From: Kalmanozyma brasiliensis GHG001
Taxonomy: Eukaryota; Basidiomycota; Ustilaginomycetes; Ustilaginales
Length of the DNA stretch: 64,000 nucleotides
Reading direction: 5' to 3'
NCBI RefSeq assembly: GCF_000497045.1
Contig: NW_015961989.1
Location: 62,001-126,000 of the forward strand
Shown here: positions 10,342 through 20,213 of the stretch, in pieces
Position numbering within the stretch: position 1 is the stretch's first letter
Layout of the letters: every line of letters begins with the position of its first letter
Notes under the pieces: model-generated
Database searches by the model: none
Told to the model about the DNA's origin: nothing
Seen by the model: the letters and a program-made list of their open reading frames with translations, nothing else
Made by a program: the position numbers and the translations under genes

Positions 10342-11356
10342 GGTGGCGGATCGAGAAGCCTCTATTTTGGCCCAGGATGGAGAGGATACACGAGAGGAGC
10401 AGAGAGTCGAGAGACGTCACCGACCGAGAGGCAAATTGAGCTTGCCGAGCGAGATGGCGCTCAGAAGGGCTCCTTTTACCGACGTAAGGGTCAGCCTTCG
10501 ATTGATGGGGTCTTGGACTGGCAAGCTCCCAAAGCGCCGTTTGTGAGTGCAAGCGAAGTCGAAGCGGTGAGGGTCAAAGGTGACAGGGCAGAGTGAGAGC
10601 AACTCTCCTCGTCGTTGTGTACCACGGCTGTCCAAGACGGTGTTTCAAAAGGAGAACGAGAGCGAGAGCCAGCCGAAAAGGCCAAAGTGGAGTTTAGGCA
10701 TCACTGCTGTCTCTTGGCTCCCCCACACAGCCTTTCTCAAGGCGGTTTGGCGGCGGTGCTGCGCGCGCAGATTTCGACTGTCGCAGACGCCTCACACAGC
10801 GCTGCAGAGCCACACGGTCGCTCCAAGGCGGTGCTTATTTTTAAACTTGGAATTTCCTCGCTGACAGGCCAAGTACCATGAAATTTCGAGGGCTGCCGAT
10901 CCTGTGTCGATCCCAAGCTCGCCTCTTAGCATTGTCCACCCCGTCGCGGCGCGGTTGGGAGCCGTCAGAAAGACGGCTTTGCGATCAACTGCCGTCGGAG
11001 AGGCTTGCGGCATCCACGAGCCACGACGTCGATAAAGGTATGCTGTGATGCTTGTGGTTTGCGGCGGTGCTCATCTTCATTGTCAAGAGTGTTTGCCGCA
11101 AGCTGTGTTAGTGCTAGGTGCCAATCAAAGTTGACCGTGCCGTCGGCGAGTTTGGCGAACCGAGGCGCTGACTTCTTGATATGGCTTCCGCTTCGAGGGA
11201 GGTGCCATGCTTTCCCTTGCTCAAAGGTCGTCGTTTCGCCTGACAGACACTTATGCTAGAGCGTCCATGGCGTCGGGCAGCGTGGGCAACACAACGACAG
11301 TGGGTTTGAAGAGCGAATAGCATTGCTGTCCATGTCCTTCCGAATGCAAATGCAGA
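10342..11356. other. Intergenic region (LEA-like promoter side, VPS54 3' side)
   Basis: About 1 kb without a supported gene. Short open frames on both strands have no recognisable content. A short AT-rich patch near 10836-10850 is the only compositional oddity. Confidence 0.5.
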
Positions 11357-14300
11357 TCACTTCTTCTTGCCCTTCTTCTTCTTCTTCTTGTTCTTCTTGC
11401 CGCCTGCACCCGACCCACCTCCAACGGCCGAGTCATTGGTTCCTTCGTTAGTGTCTGCCTCTGCGTCTCCGTCACCGTCTGCCTCATCTCCATCTCCGTC
11501 CCGCTCGGCGCTTACTTCTGCTCCAGGTGTGGCGATTTTCAAGGCACCTTCGGGTGCTTCTGTGCCATCGACGGTGGAGGGAGTCGTGTCGATTTCCGCA
11601 CCGGCAGCAGCCTTGGCAGCAGGTGTGCTGCTCGCAACGTCTGCAGCCTCTTCGGCGCTAGCTCGAGTGGCTCCACCTGCGGCTTCCACGAGGGTCGGTG
11701 CTGTCGTCTCCACCGTAGCGGCCTTGTCTGACATGCCTCCGTCGGGAGTCTCTTGTGTGCGTGCAACATCTTGCTTTTCTTCCACCGAGCCGTTATCCGC
11801 TCGATGAGCGTTGGCGCTCCTCTCGAGCGAAGCACCTTGTTCGACCACTGGCTTGGCATCTGAGGCGTCGGCATCCTTTGCAGCGACGGCAGCCGCAGCC
11901 TCGTCTGTCGGTGCGGCAGTGGCATCGCTCGCAGAGACCGTCTGAGACGCTTCAGTCGTCTCGGCTGTCGAATCCTTGGATTCGGGTGGATGAGCAGTCG
12001 GATCACCTTTGACTTCGTTGTGACCTTCCTTTGCTGGCGTCTCATCAGGGGCGGAGGGAGCAGGTGCGACGGGCGCAGTAGGTCGCGGCTCGACTTGACT
12101 GCCACTTCGATCCAAGGGTGCCGACTGCTGTGCTCGTTTTCGGGCTGCTTCGGCCAGACGCTCCTTGAGAGACATCCTGCCCGGCTTGGACGGCGCTGTT
12201 CCTGTAGGTGTCTTGGGTGTTGCAGGCGCTATCGGCGTGGAGGCGCCGCTACGGACCGGAGACGCTTCGCTTGGCGTGCCAATGACGGCCGATTGAGCGA
12301 GGGACGGATTGAACCCGCGCGCGTCCTTCTGAGGCGTCGAGAACTGCGGCGGTCCTCCTATCTGGGCGGCTTCCGATGGTGCTGCTGGAGCGTCCTTCGG
12401 CTGAACAGAGGCGCGATCCTCTCGTGCATTCTTGACCGCTTCCGAAGTGTCGTCCATCACTGCTGCGTCGGAGGCCCCAGCCTTCGCGTTCCCTTCCTGT
12501 TGCTGTTCGCCAGAGACAGCCTTCGCCCCTTGTCCGTCCAGTTCTTCCACGCATTGACTCGCTTCCGCAGTCGCTTCGGTCTCAGTCCTGGCTGCTGTAG
12601 CGTCTCCGTCACTGCTGGCGGCTGCAGGAGCGTCAGAAGAGGTCGAACTGCTCTCGCCAAGCAATTTGGCAACTGCTTCCGGCGCGGGGACAACAGGTGC
12701 CACGAGGTCTTCAGCACCCTCTGCGTCCGCGTCCTCATCCTTGACAATGATGGACGAACCAGTCTCCTGGCCTTTGGACGGTGTTGCTGGCGGAACATCA
12801 TCCACTTCCTCTGCGATACTGCGAGCACCCGTGGCGGCCGACTTGGCAGGAGTCTGCGGACCGGATTCGTGAGCTTGCTGCGGCTCTGCAGTGGTACCGT
12901 TCTCGCTTCCGGCAGGAGGCTGTTGCTGAATCTGCAAGCTGGACCGCGGCGTCGTCTCCAGCGACTTCTGTGATTCCATTGGAGTCGAAGTGCGTGCCAC
13001 GTCTGTGGAAGCCCGAGGACTGTTTGTCTGGCTCTGCTGTTGCTGCTGACGACGTGCAAAGATGTTCGGGATTCGCGGCTTGTACGTGACGGGTCCGAAC
13101 TGCGACGCTCCAGTTTTGTCAAGGGCGGGCGAGCCTGGCGGCAGCTCATTGCTGCCGGCAGAGGTGCCCGCAGTCGCGGATGCATTAACCGGGGCAGGCG
13201 GCACGACGTGCTTGGATGCCATCACCTGCTGCAAAGCCTCGTCTTTCCATTCGACGTGCTTCAGCACGGATAGCTTGGTGCCAAGGTAGCGAACGTCGGC
13301 CTGCATGCGATCGACGGCTTGTTGCTTGCTGACATCCATCTTGTCGAACTCTTGCGCGATGCGGTCATCGATGGCACGGAGCACCTGGCCGATGACATGC
13401 TCAACAACGACACCTTGAAGATATTTGCTCAGGACCTTGTGCAGCGTGGCAGTCTCCTTGACCAGGTCGACAGCGTACTTGTTTGGCTCGATGTCCTTGC
13501 TGTCAGCATTCTCTTGACCTTCGGCAGCTGACTTGTCGGCGTTCCAGTCGATGCCGCTCAAGGTGCGGCAGTGCACGGTGAGGCGATCCGACATGATGGC
13601 GACCAGCTTGGCGTGAATCTCGTACTGGTGCTCCTGGAAGTCGCGACGCAGTTTGTCAAACTCAGTGAGCATGACCGCTTGCTTCGGCGACAGGTGACGA
13701 CGCACCGTTTCGCGAATGTACGGGATGAGCGAGATCATGACAGACAGGGACTGAGATGCAAGCGCCAGATGCTTGGCAGTGATGTTCTTGAGGCCAGCCG
13801 ATCGCATCGCTCCAGCGCCAAGCACGACCTGACACGTGCGCGAGTTAAACTGCTTGAGAAATTCCACGACCCTCGCCATAGCCTCGGTGGTGAGCAAAGG
13901 CAGATTGATGATGACCTTGAGATAGTCGACGAGTAGTGCGAGGACATCGAGGCTGGCTTGAACGACAAAGTAGGGGCGGTCCTCGATGTCGAGCGTTTTG
14001 GCTAAAGCAGGAGCTCCATCATCGCCAGCATCGTCGCCTTGAGCTGACGTTGCCTCTTTGGCGTTGCCTGAATCAGCGGAAATCCCGCCGCCGGTGACAA
14101 CAAACTTGCTGGGATCTTCGACGGCACTGCTGACGATCTGTCGAATCTGGTCTTGGATCTCGGCGCCAACATCAGCCTGTGCCCATGTCTCCTCCTCGAC
14201 GGCCTTGGCAGCGCGCTCGATGCGTCGACGATGAAAGTTGGCCAAAAAGCCTTTTGCCTGACCGAGGATTGTGCCACGCAGACCCACGATCATCTTGCGG

Positions 14301-16576
14301 CAGAGCTGTTCGGACGACAGAACGAAGCTCCAGCACAACTGGAAAACGACGAGGAAAGGAGGCAGCTCGAGGGCTGCGTGCGTTGTGGCTCGCAGAGAAA
14401 GGAGACGAGCGCACAGGCCGTGAGCCTTTTCCGCAGAAGCGACCACCACGTCGGAAAGCTTGGCTGGAAGATTGGTTGGAACCCCTGGCGGCATGATTGG
14501 CGGAAGAGGGAGGCCTGACGAGGATCCGTCTCGTGCCGCACCAACCTCGAGGTTGCGATCGGTGTCGACCGTCGTGCTTCCCGCGGACGAAGTGCGTGCA
14601 GCCAGTCCGTCCAAGATGCGAGGCACCAGTTTGCATTGAGCGTCGATGGCCTTGAGACATTCCATCAGAGTGTCGAAGAGCTGCCGGCACATGCCGAGGA
14701 ATGCAGCATGGTCCAGGTCACGGATGCGTGCGGCAGGGGCCGGCAAGTTGTCGTGGCCGTCCAGCTTGGACGATTCTTCGGAGAGTAGCCATCGGACGGT
14801 CTCGATCATCTCGGAACCTGAGTGTGACAGCGTCTCTCTCCATGCCTCCTGAACTGCCTGAATGGCTACGTCTCGGTATGTCGACACCGCCTTTTCGATC
14901 CCTCCGGTCTTCGCAAGTCCAATGACGAGTGGGCCAATGCGTGATGCCAGCACGGACTCGCTGGATGACAAGGCACGAGCAGAGTGACCGAAGGGTGACA
15001 ACGGAGGTTTAGAGGGCGTGAGAGGCGACTCGATGATCGCAGCGTTTGGATTGAGAGAAGGTGGTCCTGGTTCGCTGGCGCTTTCCTTGAAGTAGCCATT
15101 TGTATCGGACGGTGAAGAGGACGCACCACTCTGTCGAAACGTCGATAGTCGTTCTTCGATGTTGAGTTTGAGCACGGCGGTGAGGTCCTGCTCGAGCATG
15201 CCTGACAAGGTCTGCTCCATCTCCTCGAGCTGCGCAGGAACGCTAGCCAGACCTTGCAAGTCAGACAAAACGATTCCACTGTCCGTTGGAGCAACGCGAT
15301 TGCCGGCCCTTGGTATGGTTTCGACGCCAGTTGCAGTTGGTGCTGGTTGATCTTCAGCGCGACGCAGTGTCGATCTGAGCTTGTCGAGAAGATCGAGCGC
15401 TTCTTCGGTCTCGCCCTGCTGCAGGAGCAAGCGCACAAGGTCGCGTCGCTCGATCACCTGGCGTACGTCCCGGACTGCGACCTGCTTACGTTCGAGCTGA
15501 CGTCGGTGCTGCTGCTCCCGGATGACGCGAAGACCCTTCTTAGCCTGCTTCTCGTCGATAGAGTCGAGCTCGGACTTGAGCTCATCGATCTTGAGCAGAC
15601 AGCTTTCCGCCTCTGCGTTGAGATCGTTGAGGTTTTCGAGAGCGGCGAAGAACGAAGACGATTGCTGGCCAATCTCGATGATGAGGTGCTGTTCGATGAC
15701 ATCCGAGTAGTAGCTGAGCTTCTCCTGCAGCATCTGATTCAGAGCAACATCGTAGGTAGGAGACGATCCATCATTCGTCTCTGTCGGTGATGATGATGAC
15801 GCAACCTTGTAGCGTTCTGTGACCTGATCGAAAGTGTATGGGTTGCCGAGGTCAAAATCTTCTGAGAAGAAGACCTGCGGCACGGCACTGAGATTGGGGA
15901 GCCGTTTGCGCGGCTGTGGTGGTGGAACAGCTTGAAGGTCAGCCGTCAGCTTAGCGATGCTGGGAGTCGAGCGATGCCGCGGGCCTTGCTTGCCTAGCGG
16001 TTCCGAGTCCACGGAAGCGTCACCAGCAGAGCGCTGCTGCTGTTGCTGTTGCTGCTGCTCGATGGTGGCCTTGCCCTGCCTGCCTATGCTTTGATTGCGC
16101 ATGAAGCGATCCCATTCTGGGCGAACTGATGAAAGGTATGGATCGAGCTCGGACTTTTTCACCTTTGGGATCTCTGCGGGGGTGTGATTGGGAGTGATTG
16201 AGGGGAAGCGAGACGACTTGGGATCGATGGGATGCTGGCGTTTCGAGGGATTGTTCAGGACGGTCGAGATAGCATTGAAGCCAGTAAGCGCGAGAGCTGG
16301 TGAGTTTGAGCCCGAGCCAGACAGACTGAGCATCGATTCTGCAGCACCTGCAGAGCTGTAGATTCCCCTGCCAAGGCGAGAAGCGAGAATGCTGGGTGCG
16401 AAGGAGGTGCTGTTGATGGTCGAGTCGGCGTCCGAGGCTGGACTTCCTGGACTCATGACGCCATTGCGAAGTTGCACTGAGCCCGCCGTCTCATCGGCCG
16501 CCGTTGAGGCGATATCATCGGCTGGCCTCGCGGATGAGGAAGAGGAGCCGGCCGCCTCATCGATGCCGGTAGACAT
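11357..16576 (-). CDS. VPS54: Vps54, GARP tethering-complex subunit, with a very long low-complexity C-terminal tail
   Basis: Single exon, 1739 aa from the first ATG (16576); the frame is open about 90 codons further upstream but has no ATG. Vps54 is part of the GARP complex that tethers endosome-derived vesicles at the trans-Golgi. Near residue 240 the text KLPNLSAVPQVFFSEDFDLG, then NPYTFDQVTERYKV, matches the conserved start of Vps54. Coiled-coil segments rich in Glu/Arg follow (about 330-400), then the helical Vps54 core including QVVLGAGAMRSAGLKNITAK and HLALASQSLSVMISLIPYIR. A poly-Gln run lies near residue 175. After about residue 1120 the protein becomes roughly 600 residues of Ala/Thr/Ser/Glu-rich disordered sequence ending in KKNKKKKKKGKKK. 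This tail is unusual for the family. Confidence 0.9.
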   Translation of the reverse strand: MSTGIDEAAGSSSSSARPADDIASTAADETAGSVQLRNGVMSPGSPASDADSTINSTSFAPSILASRLGRGIYSSAGAAESMLSLSGSGSNSPALALTGFNAISTVLNNPSKRQHPIDPKSSRFPSITPNHTPAEIPKVKKSELDPYLSSVRPEWDRFMRNQSIGRQGKATIEQQQQQQQQRSAGDASVDSEPLGKQGPRHRSTPSIAKLTADLQAVPPPQPRKRLPNLSAVPQVFFSEDFDLGNPYTFDQVTERYKVASSSSPTETNDGSSPTYDVALNQMLQEKLSYYSDVIEQHLIIEIGQQSSSFFAALENLNDLNAEAESCLLKIDELKSELDSIDEKQAKKGLRVIREQQHRRQLERKQVAVRDVRQVIERRDLVRLLLQQGETEEALDLLDKLRSTLRRAEDQPAPTATGVETIPRAGNRVAPTDSGIVLSDLQGLASVPAQLEEMEQTLSGMLEQDLTAVLKLNIEERLSTFRQSGASSSPSDTNGYFKESASEPGPPSLNPNAAIIESPLTPSKPPLSPFGHSARALSSSESVLASRIGPLVIGLAKTGGIEKAVSTYRDVAIQAVQEAWRETLSHSGSEMIETVRWLLSEESSKLDGHDNLPAPAARIRDLDHAAFLGMCRQLFDTLMECLKAIDAQCKLVPRILDGLAARTSSAGSTTVDTDRNLEVGAARDGSSSGLPLPPIMPPGVPTNLPAKLSDVVVASAEKAHGLCARLLSLRATTHAALELPPFLVVFQLCWSFVLSSEQLCRKMIVGLRGTILGQAKGFLANFHRRRIERAAKAVEEETWAQADVGAEIQDQIRQIVSSAVEDPSKFVVTGGGISADSGNAKEATSAQGDDAGDDGAPALAKTLDIEDRPYFVVQASLDVLALLVDYLKVIINLPLLTTEAMARVVEFLKQFNSRTCQVVLGAGAMRSAGLKNITAKHLALASQSLSVMISLIPYIRETVRRHLSPKQAVMLTEFDKLRRDFQEHQYEIHAKLVAIMSDRLTVHCRTLSGIDWNADKSAAEGQENADSKDIEPNKYAVDLVKETATLHKVLSKYLQGVVVEHVIGQVLRAIDDRIAQEFDKMDVSKQQAVDRMQADVRYLGTKLSVLKHVEWKDEALQQVMASKHVVPPAPVNASATAGTSAGSNELPPGSPALDKTGASQFGPVTYKPRIPNIFARRQQQQQSQTNSPRASTDVARTSTPMESQKSLETTPRSSLQIQQQPPAGSENGTTAEPQQAHESGPQTPAKSAATGARSIAEEVDDVPPATPSKGQETGSSIIVKDEDADAEGAEDLVAPVVPAPEAVAKLLGESSSTSSDAPAAASSDGDATAARTETEATAEASQCVEELDGQGAKAVSGEQQQEGNAKAGASDAAVMDDTSEAVKNAREDRASVQPKDAPAAPSEAAQIGGPPQFSTPQKDARGFNPSLAQSAVIGTPSEASPVRSGASTPIAPATPKTPTGTAPSKPGRMSLKERLAEAARKRAQQSAPLDRSGSQVEPRPTAPVAPAPSAPDETPAKEGHNEVKGDPTAHPPESKDSTAETTEASQTVSASDATAAPTDEAAAAVAAKDADASDAKPVVEQGASLERSANAHRADNGSVEEKQDVARTQETPDGGMSDKAATVETTAPTLVEAAGGATRASAEEAADVASSTPAAKAAAGAEIDTTPSTVDGTEAPEGALKIATPGAEVSAERDGDGDEADGDGDAEADTNEGTNDSAVGGGSGAGGKKNKKKKKKGKKK

Positions 16577-17682
16577 GGTGCCGACCTTGCGAGAAGCCGC
16601 TTTGCTCGGTACGCATCGAGCGCGGATCACGAGGCGGCTTTTTGTTGATCTTCGGCGACCAGAGAAGAGAGTCTGCACGTCGCAGAGCTTTCGGTGCTGT
16701 TGTACAGTGCGATGAGATGGTGTTGTTCTCGACGAGCCAGAGGAAGTGTTGGCCGTGCGTGGAAGTCGAGATCTCCGCGTGGTCTGGTCGGCGTGTGGCC
16801 CTTGCTCAAATTGTTGCTCTGTTACGTTGTGGTACCCAACAATATGATGCAAATCTCACTGCACGGATCATCAGAAGCCTGAATTGAGCTGGACAAGGGT
16901 CTCTCATCTCGGCCCTTTCCGCGCCGTGACCGAAGAGGGTCCGACCACGGCTCTCTCCCTGCAGTCAGTCAGCATGACACAGCTGAAGGAGCTTGGCGCA
17001 CATTCGACGCCTCTGTGCTTCGGTCAACCCCGCCGGTCAAATCCTTATATGGTCTCTTTCGCTGTTTCCCTGTCGAGCTCTCGAGCTCTCGGACTGGTTG
17101 CTCTTCGGCTCGTCGTATGCTGCCGGATTGTTCGCTGACGACGAGGTCTCGGATGATGCGAAGGAGTGTGACTGATGTCAACTTGTCAGAAGTGGACCCG
17201 ACGGGCGGACCGAAGCACGCGGCCCAGCCGAAAGGTGCTTCAGCGAGTCCTTTCTATTCAATTTCAGGCAGAACCCTTGTCAAAGACGCTCGATGATGGT
17301 GATTCGCTGCTGCACCCTTTCGCTACGCCTGCGCCTCACCTTACCAAGCCCAACAAAAGGGAAAAAAGCGGGGGGCGAGCGGGCCGAAATGAGCATCATG
17401 ACCGTCTTCTTCTTGAGCTTGACGGGAGATCCGCTTGCTTGACTCCGTCCCGTCCCTCAGTCAGATTCCATCTCGACTCTCGCTTCTTTGCCTCCTTCAC
17501 TTGCCACCACGAAGCGCCGCAACTTTCCACATCGCGACCATCGACTCGGGATCGCAGCGAATTTGCCCTCCTCTGTCATCTTGGCTGACTGTCATCGGCA
17601 CCCTCCCGCTGAAGCTGCGCTTGAGTCAAGCTAATCATCGCTTCACAGCCACGCAGTATCGGCGTGAGGAGGCTTCTCCACC
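16577..17682. other. Divergent promoter region VPS54 (-) / creC (+)
   Basis: 1.1 kb between two divergent starts. No supported gene was seen. The creC end carries a strong start context (CCACCATGGCC). Confidence 0.6.
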
Positions 17683-20172
17683 ATGGCCATGCCAATGGCG
17701 TTTCCCGCCACGGCCATCCGACCGTTACCTGGCGCTGGGACCACGCTCGTATCAGCGCAGCAGCCCGTGAGTGCACCTGCTGTCATGACCACCGAGTCCT
17801 TTGACGCTCCCGAGGGAATGTACGTCTGCACCTCTCGCTTCACATCACCACCGCAGCCCATGATCCATCTCAATCCGGTACCTACAACACAAGTCGGCTT
17901 GTCAGCCATCTACCCTACTCCTCGTGTCTCCACCGTCAGCCCCCGAATTCCAGTCCCCTCCAAAAAGGCATCGGATAGCAATGACACAGCCACCGCTCCA
18001 GCACATGGCGTCTTGCTGGAAGCTCCGCTCGCTTCTCAAGGCATAGACGCACCTTCGACCAGCTTGACGGGTGGACTCCCGCCAGGCAGCGCAGGTCCAT
18101 CAGCAGGTATCGCCGGCATCGGTGGTCCCGGCATGGGCTTCTCCGGCCTTGGCGAGACCATGGGCAAGCTGAGTGCCAAACCTACTCGGCCCAAGAACAG
18201 TCTCAAAAACACCTCAAGCAGCTTTGTCAACCGCATGATGACCCATCCAGACCTCGCAAAGATCCTCAGCGCCCGCACCGAGAACGAGAACTTCACCTTC
18301 TTGACCAACGCTCGCTCCTTGTTCTGGCTCGCAGACACCACCGGCAGGACCAAAGAGAGTCTCGGCCGCATCACCTTTGGCGCTTCTCCATCAGTTCACG
18401 ACGTCAATCAGTTCACCCGCGCACACGATCGTCTTGACCTCATCATTGGCTTTGTCACCGGCGATCTCATCTGGTTGGATCCCATTGCTGCCAAGTACAC
18501 CCGTGTCAACAAGGGTGGCTGCATCGCCAACTCGGCTGTCACACAGGTTCGATGGCTGCCGGGAAGCGAGAACCTCATCATGGCCGCGCACGCCGATGGT
18601 AGCATTGTCGTCTACGACCGCGAGAGGGAGGACCCCAGCGACTTCAGTCCCGCGACGTGGGAGGCTCTTGCTGGCAGCACCGCTTCTTCGTCCAGTGCCG
18701 CGCTTCAATCGGCCCTGGGTGTGCCCGGCACACTGTCGTCAGCAGCCATGTCGGCAAGCCAGACGTCCGCTTCCAACGCATCGTCCTCTTCCAATCCGAG
18801 CACATCGGCCGTTGGTCCAGGGCTCGCTTCGGGCATCACCGAGTCGCGTCCCATGCTGGGCAATCGGACGGTCACCAGCTCGACCGCCACCACCACAACC
18901 CAGGCCGACATCGGCGACACCAATCTCTCCACCAGCTCTGGAAGCGCGACGCATCTGCCTAAACCTCGCAACGGCGTCGCGCCAGGCACGCTCTCTCAGC
19001 GTCGTCAAGCCGCGGACTCCACCTCAGACGGCCAACCACTGCTCCTGGTCACCAAGCCAGGCTCGGTTCCCATCGCCTCCGGAATTCCCTCTGGCAATTC
19101 CCTCCACTCGCGCGAGTACCAGCAAGCCGCCGCAGCCGCCGCCGTCGCCGCTGCCAACGCCAGCGGCCTTTCCGGCAAGGGCAAGGAAACCGCCTGGTCC
19201 CGACTCAACCCCGTCTCGCACTGGGCGGTCTCCAAAACCCGAATCACCGACTTTGCCTTCTCGCCCGATTACTCGCACGTCGCCATCACCGCCGAGGACG
19301 GCATCCTTCGCATCGCCGATGTCAACTCCGAGCGGCTGCTCGACACGTTCGAGTCGTACTTTGGCGGTCTCAACTGCATCGCTTGGTCTCCGGACGGAAA
19401 GTTTCTGCTCACCGGTGGCGAAGACGACCTGGTGACGGTGTGGGCGCCGAGGGAGGGTCGCATCGTAGCGCGCTGTCAGGGACACACATCGTTCGTCACT
19501 GGGCTAGCATGGGATCCATGGCGGTGGTCGTCCGAGGACCGCACTTATCGATTTGCATCTGTGGGTGAGGACTGCAAGATGATTCTCTGGGATTTCTCAA
19601 GTGCTGCGCTCAATCGGCCGAAGACGTATGCCCCTCATGCGAACGGCCCGCGCCGAAGCTCGGTCGGGCTCGGATCGACCTACTCGCTCGGTGCGGACAA
19701 ACATGGCGTCTCATCGATCAGGTCCCCCGCCTCAGCCAGGCGGGTCAGCACCAACCTCGGCAGCTACGATAGGGACGGTCTGACGGACGACACGATTCGA
19801 CACCCGGCATTGCCCAGATCGGAAGTGGCGATTTTGCAGCCTGTAGTGACGGTCGAGGTGGATGGTGAGATCCCAACGTCCCTGCGATTCAGTCCGGACA
19901 AGGTGGTGGTGGTGAGGAAGAACGCGGCGGTGGACACATTTACCAGACCACTGCCGAAGCGGCCTACGAGCGTGGTGGCCAGCGTTGGAGCAGGAGAGAG
20001 GACGAGCGGCGTGGCAGGCGCGAGGTCGAGGATGGGACTGTTGGGACGCGGAGGGAGAATGTTGGAGCCATTGAAGATCGGTGAGCCCGGTGCGAGGGTG
20101 CCGTCGTCAGTGACGACGCCGACGACTCCGAGAAATGCCACCGCGGCCAATGGCAACGGTATCACTGCATAG
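17683..20172 (+). CDS. creC: CreC/WDR20-type WD40 protein, partner of the CreB deubiquitinase
   Basis: Single exon, 829 aa; the ATG at 17683 lies in a Kozak-like CCACCATGGCC. The N-terminal 180 residues are disordered. From about 185 (FVNRMMTHPDLAKIL) the text follows fungal CreC and animal WDR20: RLDLIIGFVTGDLIWLDPIA, then KYTRVNKGG, then a Ser/Thr/Ala-rich insert (about 330-510), then WD40 repeats (ITDFAFSPDYSHVAITAEDG, NCIAWSPDGKFLLTGGEDD, FVTGLAWDPWRW). In Aspergillus, CreC stabilises and activates the deubiquitinase CreB in carbon catabolite repression; animal WDR20 activates USP12/USP46. A similar role here is inferred from family membership. Convergent with the ISC1-like gene, about 40 bp apart, so the 3' UTRs probably overlap. 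Confidence 0.88.
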   Translation: MAMPMAFPATAIRPLPGAGTTLVSAQQPVSAPAVMTTESFDAPEGMYVCTSRFTSPPQPMIHLNPVPTTQVGLSAIYPTPRVSTVSPRIPVPSKKASDSNDTATAPAHGVLLEAPLASQGIDAPSTSLTGGLPPGSAGPSAGIAGIGGPGMGFSGLGETMGKLSAKPTRPKNSLKNTSSSFVNRMMTHPDLAKILSARTENENFTFLTNARSLFWLADTTGRTKESLGRITFGASPSVHDVNQFTRAHDRLDLIIGFVTGDLIWLDPIAAKYTRVNKGGCIANSAVTQVRWLPGSENLIMAAHADGSIVVYDREREDPSDFSPATWEALAGSTASSSSAALQSALGVPGTLSSAAMSASQTSASNASSSSNPSTSAVGPGLASGITESRPMLGNRTVTSSTATTTTQADIGDTNLSTSSGSATHLPKPRNGVAPGTLSQRRQAADSTSDGQPLLLVTKPGSVPIASGIPSGNSLHSREYQQAAAAAAVAAANASGLSGKGKETAWSRLNPVSHWAVSKTRITDFAFSPDYSHVAITAEDGILRIADVNSERLLDTFESYFGGLNCIAWSPDGKFLLTGGEDDLVTVWAPREGRIVARCQGHTSFVTGLAWDPWRWSSEDRTYRFASVGEDCKMILWDFSSAALNRPKTYAPHANGPRRSSVGLGSTYSLGADKHGVSSIRSPASARRVSTNLGSYDRDGLTDDTIRHPALPRSEVAILQPVVTVEVDGEIPTSLRFSPDKVVVVRKNAAVDTFTRPLPKRPTSVVASVGAGERTSGVAGARSRMGLLGRGGRMLEPLKIGEPGARVPSSVTTPTTPRNATAANGNGITA

Positions 20173-20213
20173 ATCCATTACAATATCAAAGCATTAGAGA
20201 ATCAACCTTCTAT

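Noticed and set aside
16577..16852. N-terminal extension of Vps54
   Set aside because: The frame is open but has no ATG upstream of 16576; treated as 5' leader.
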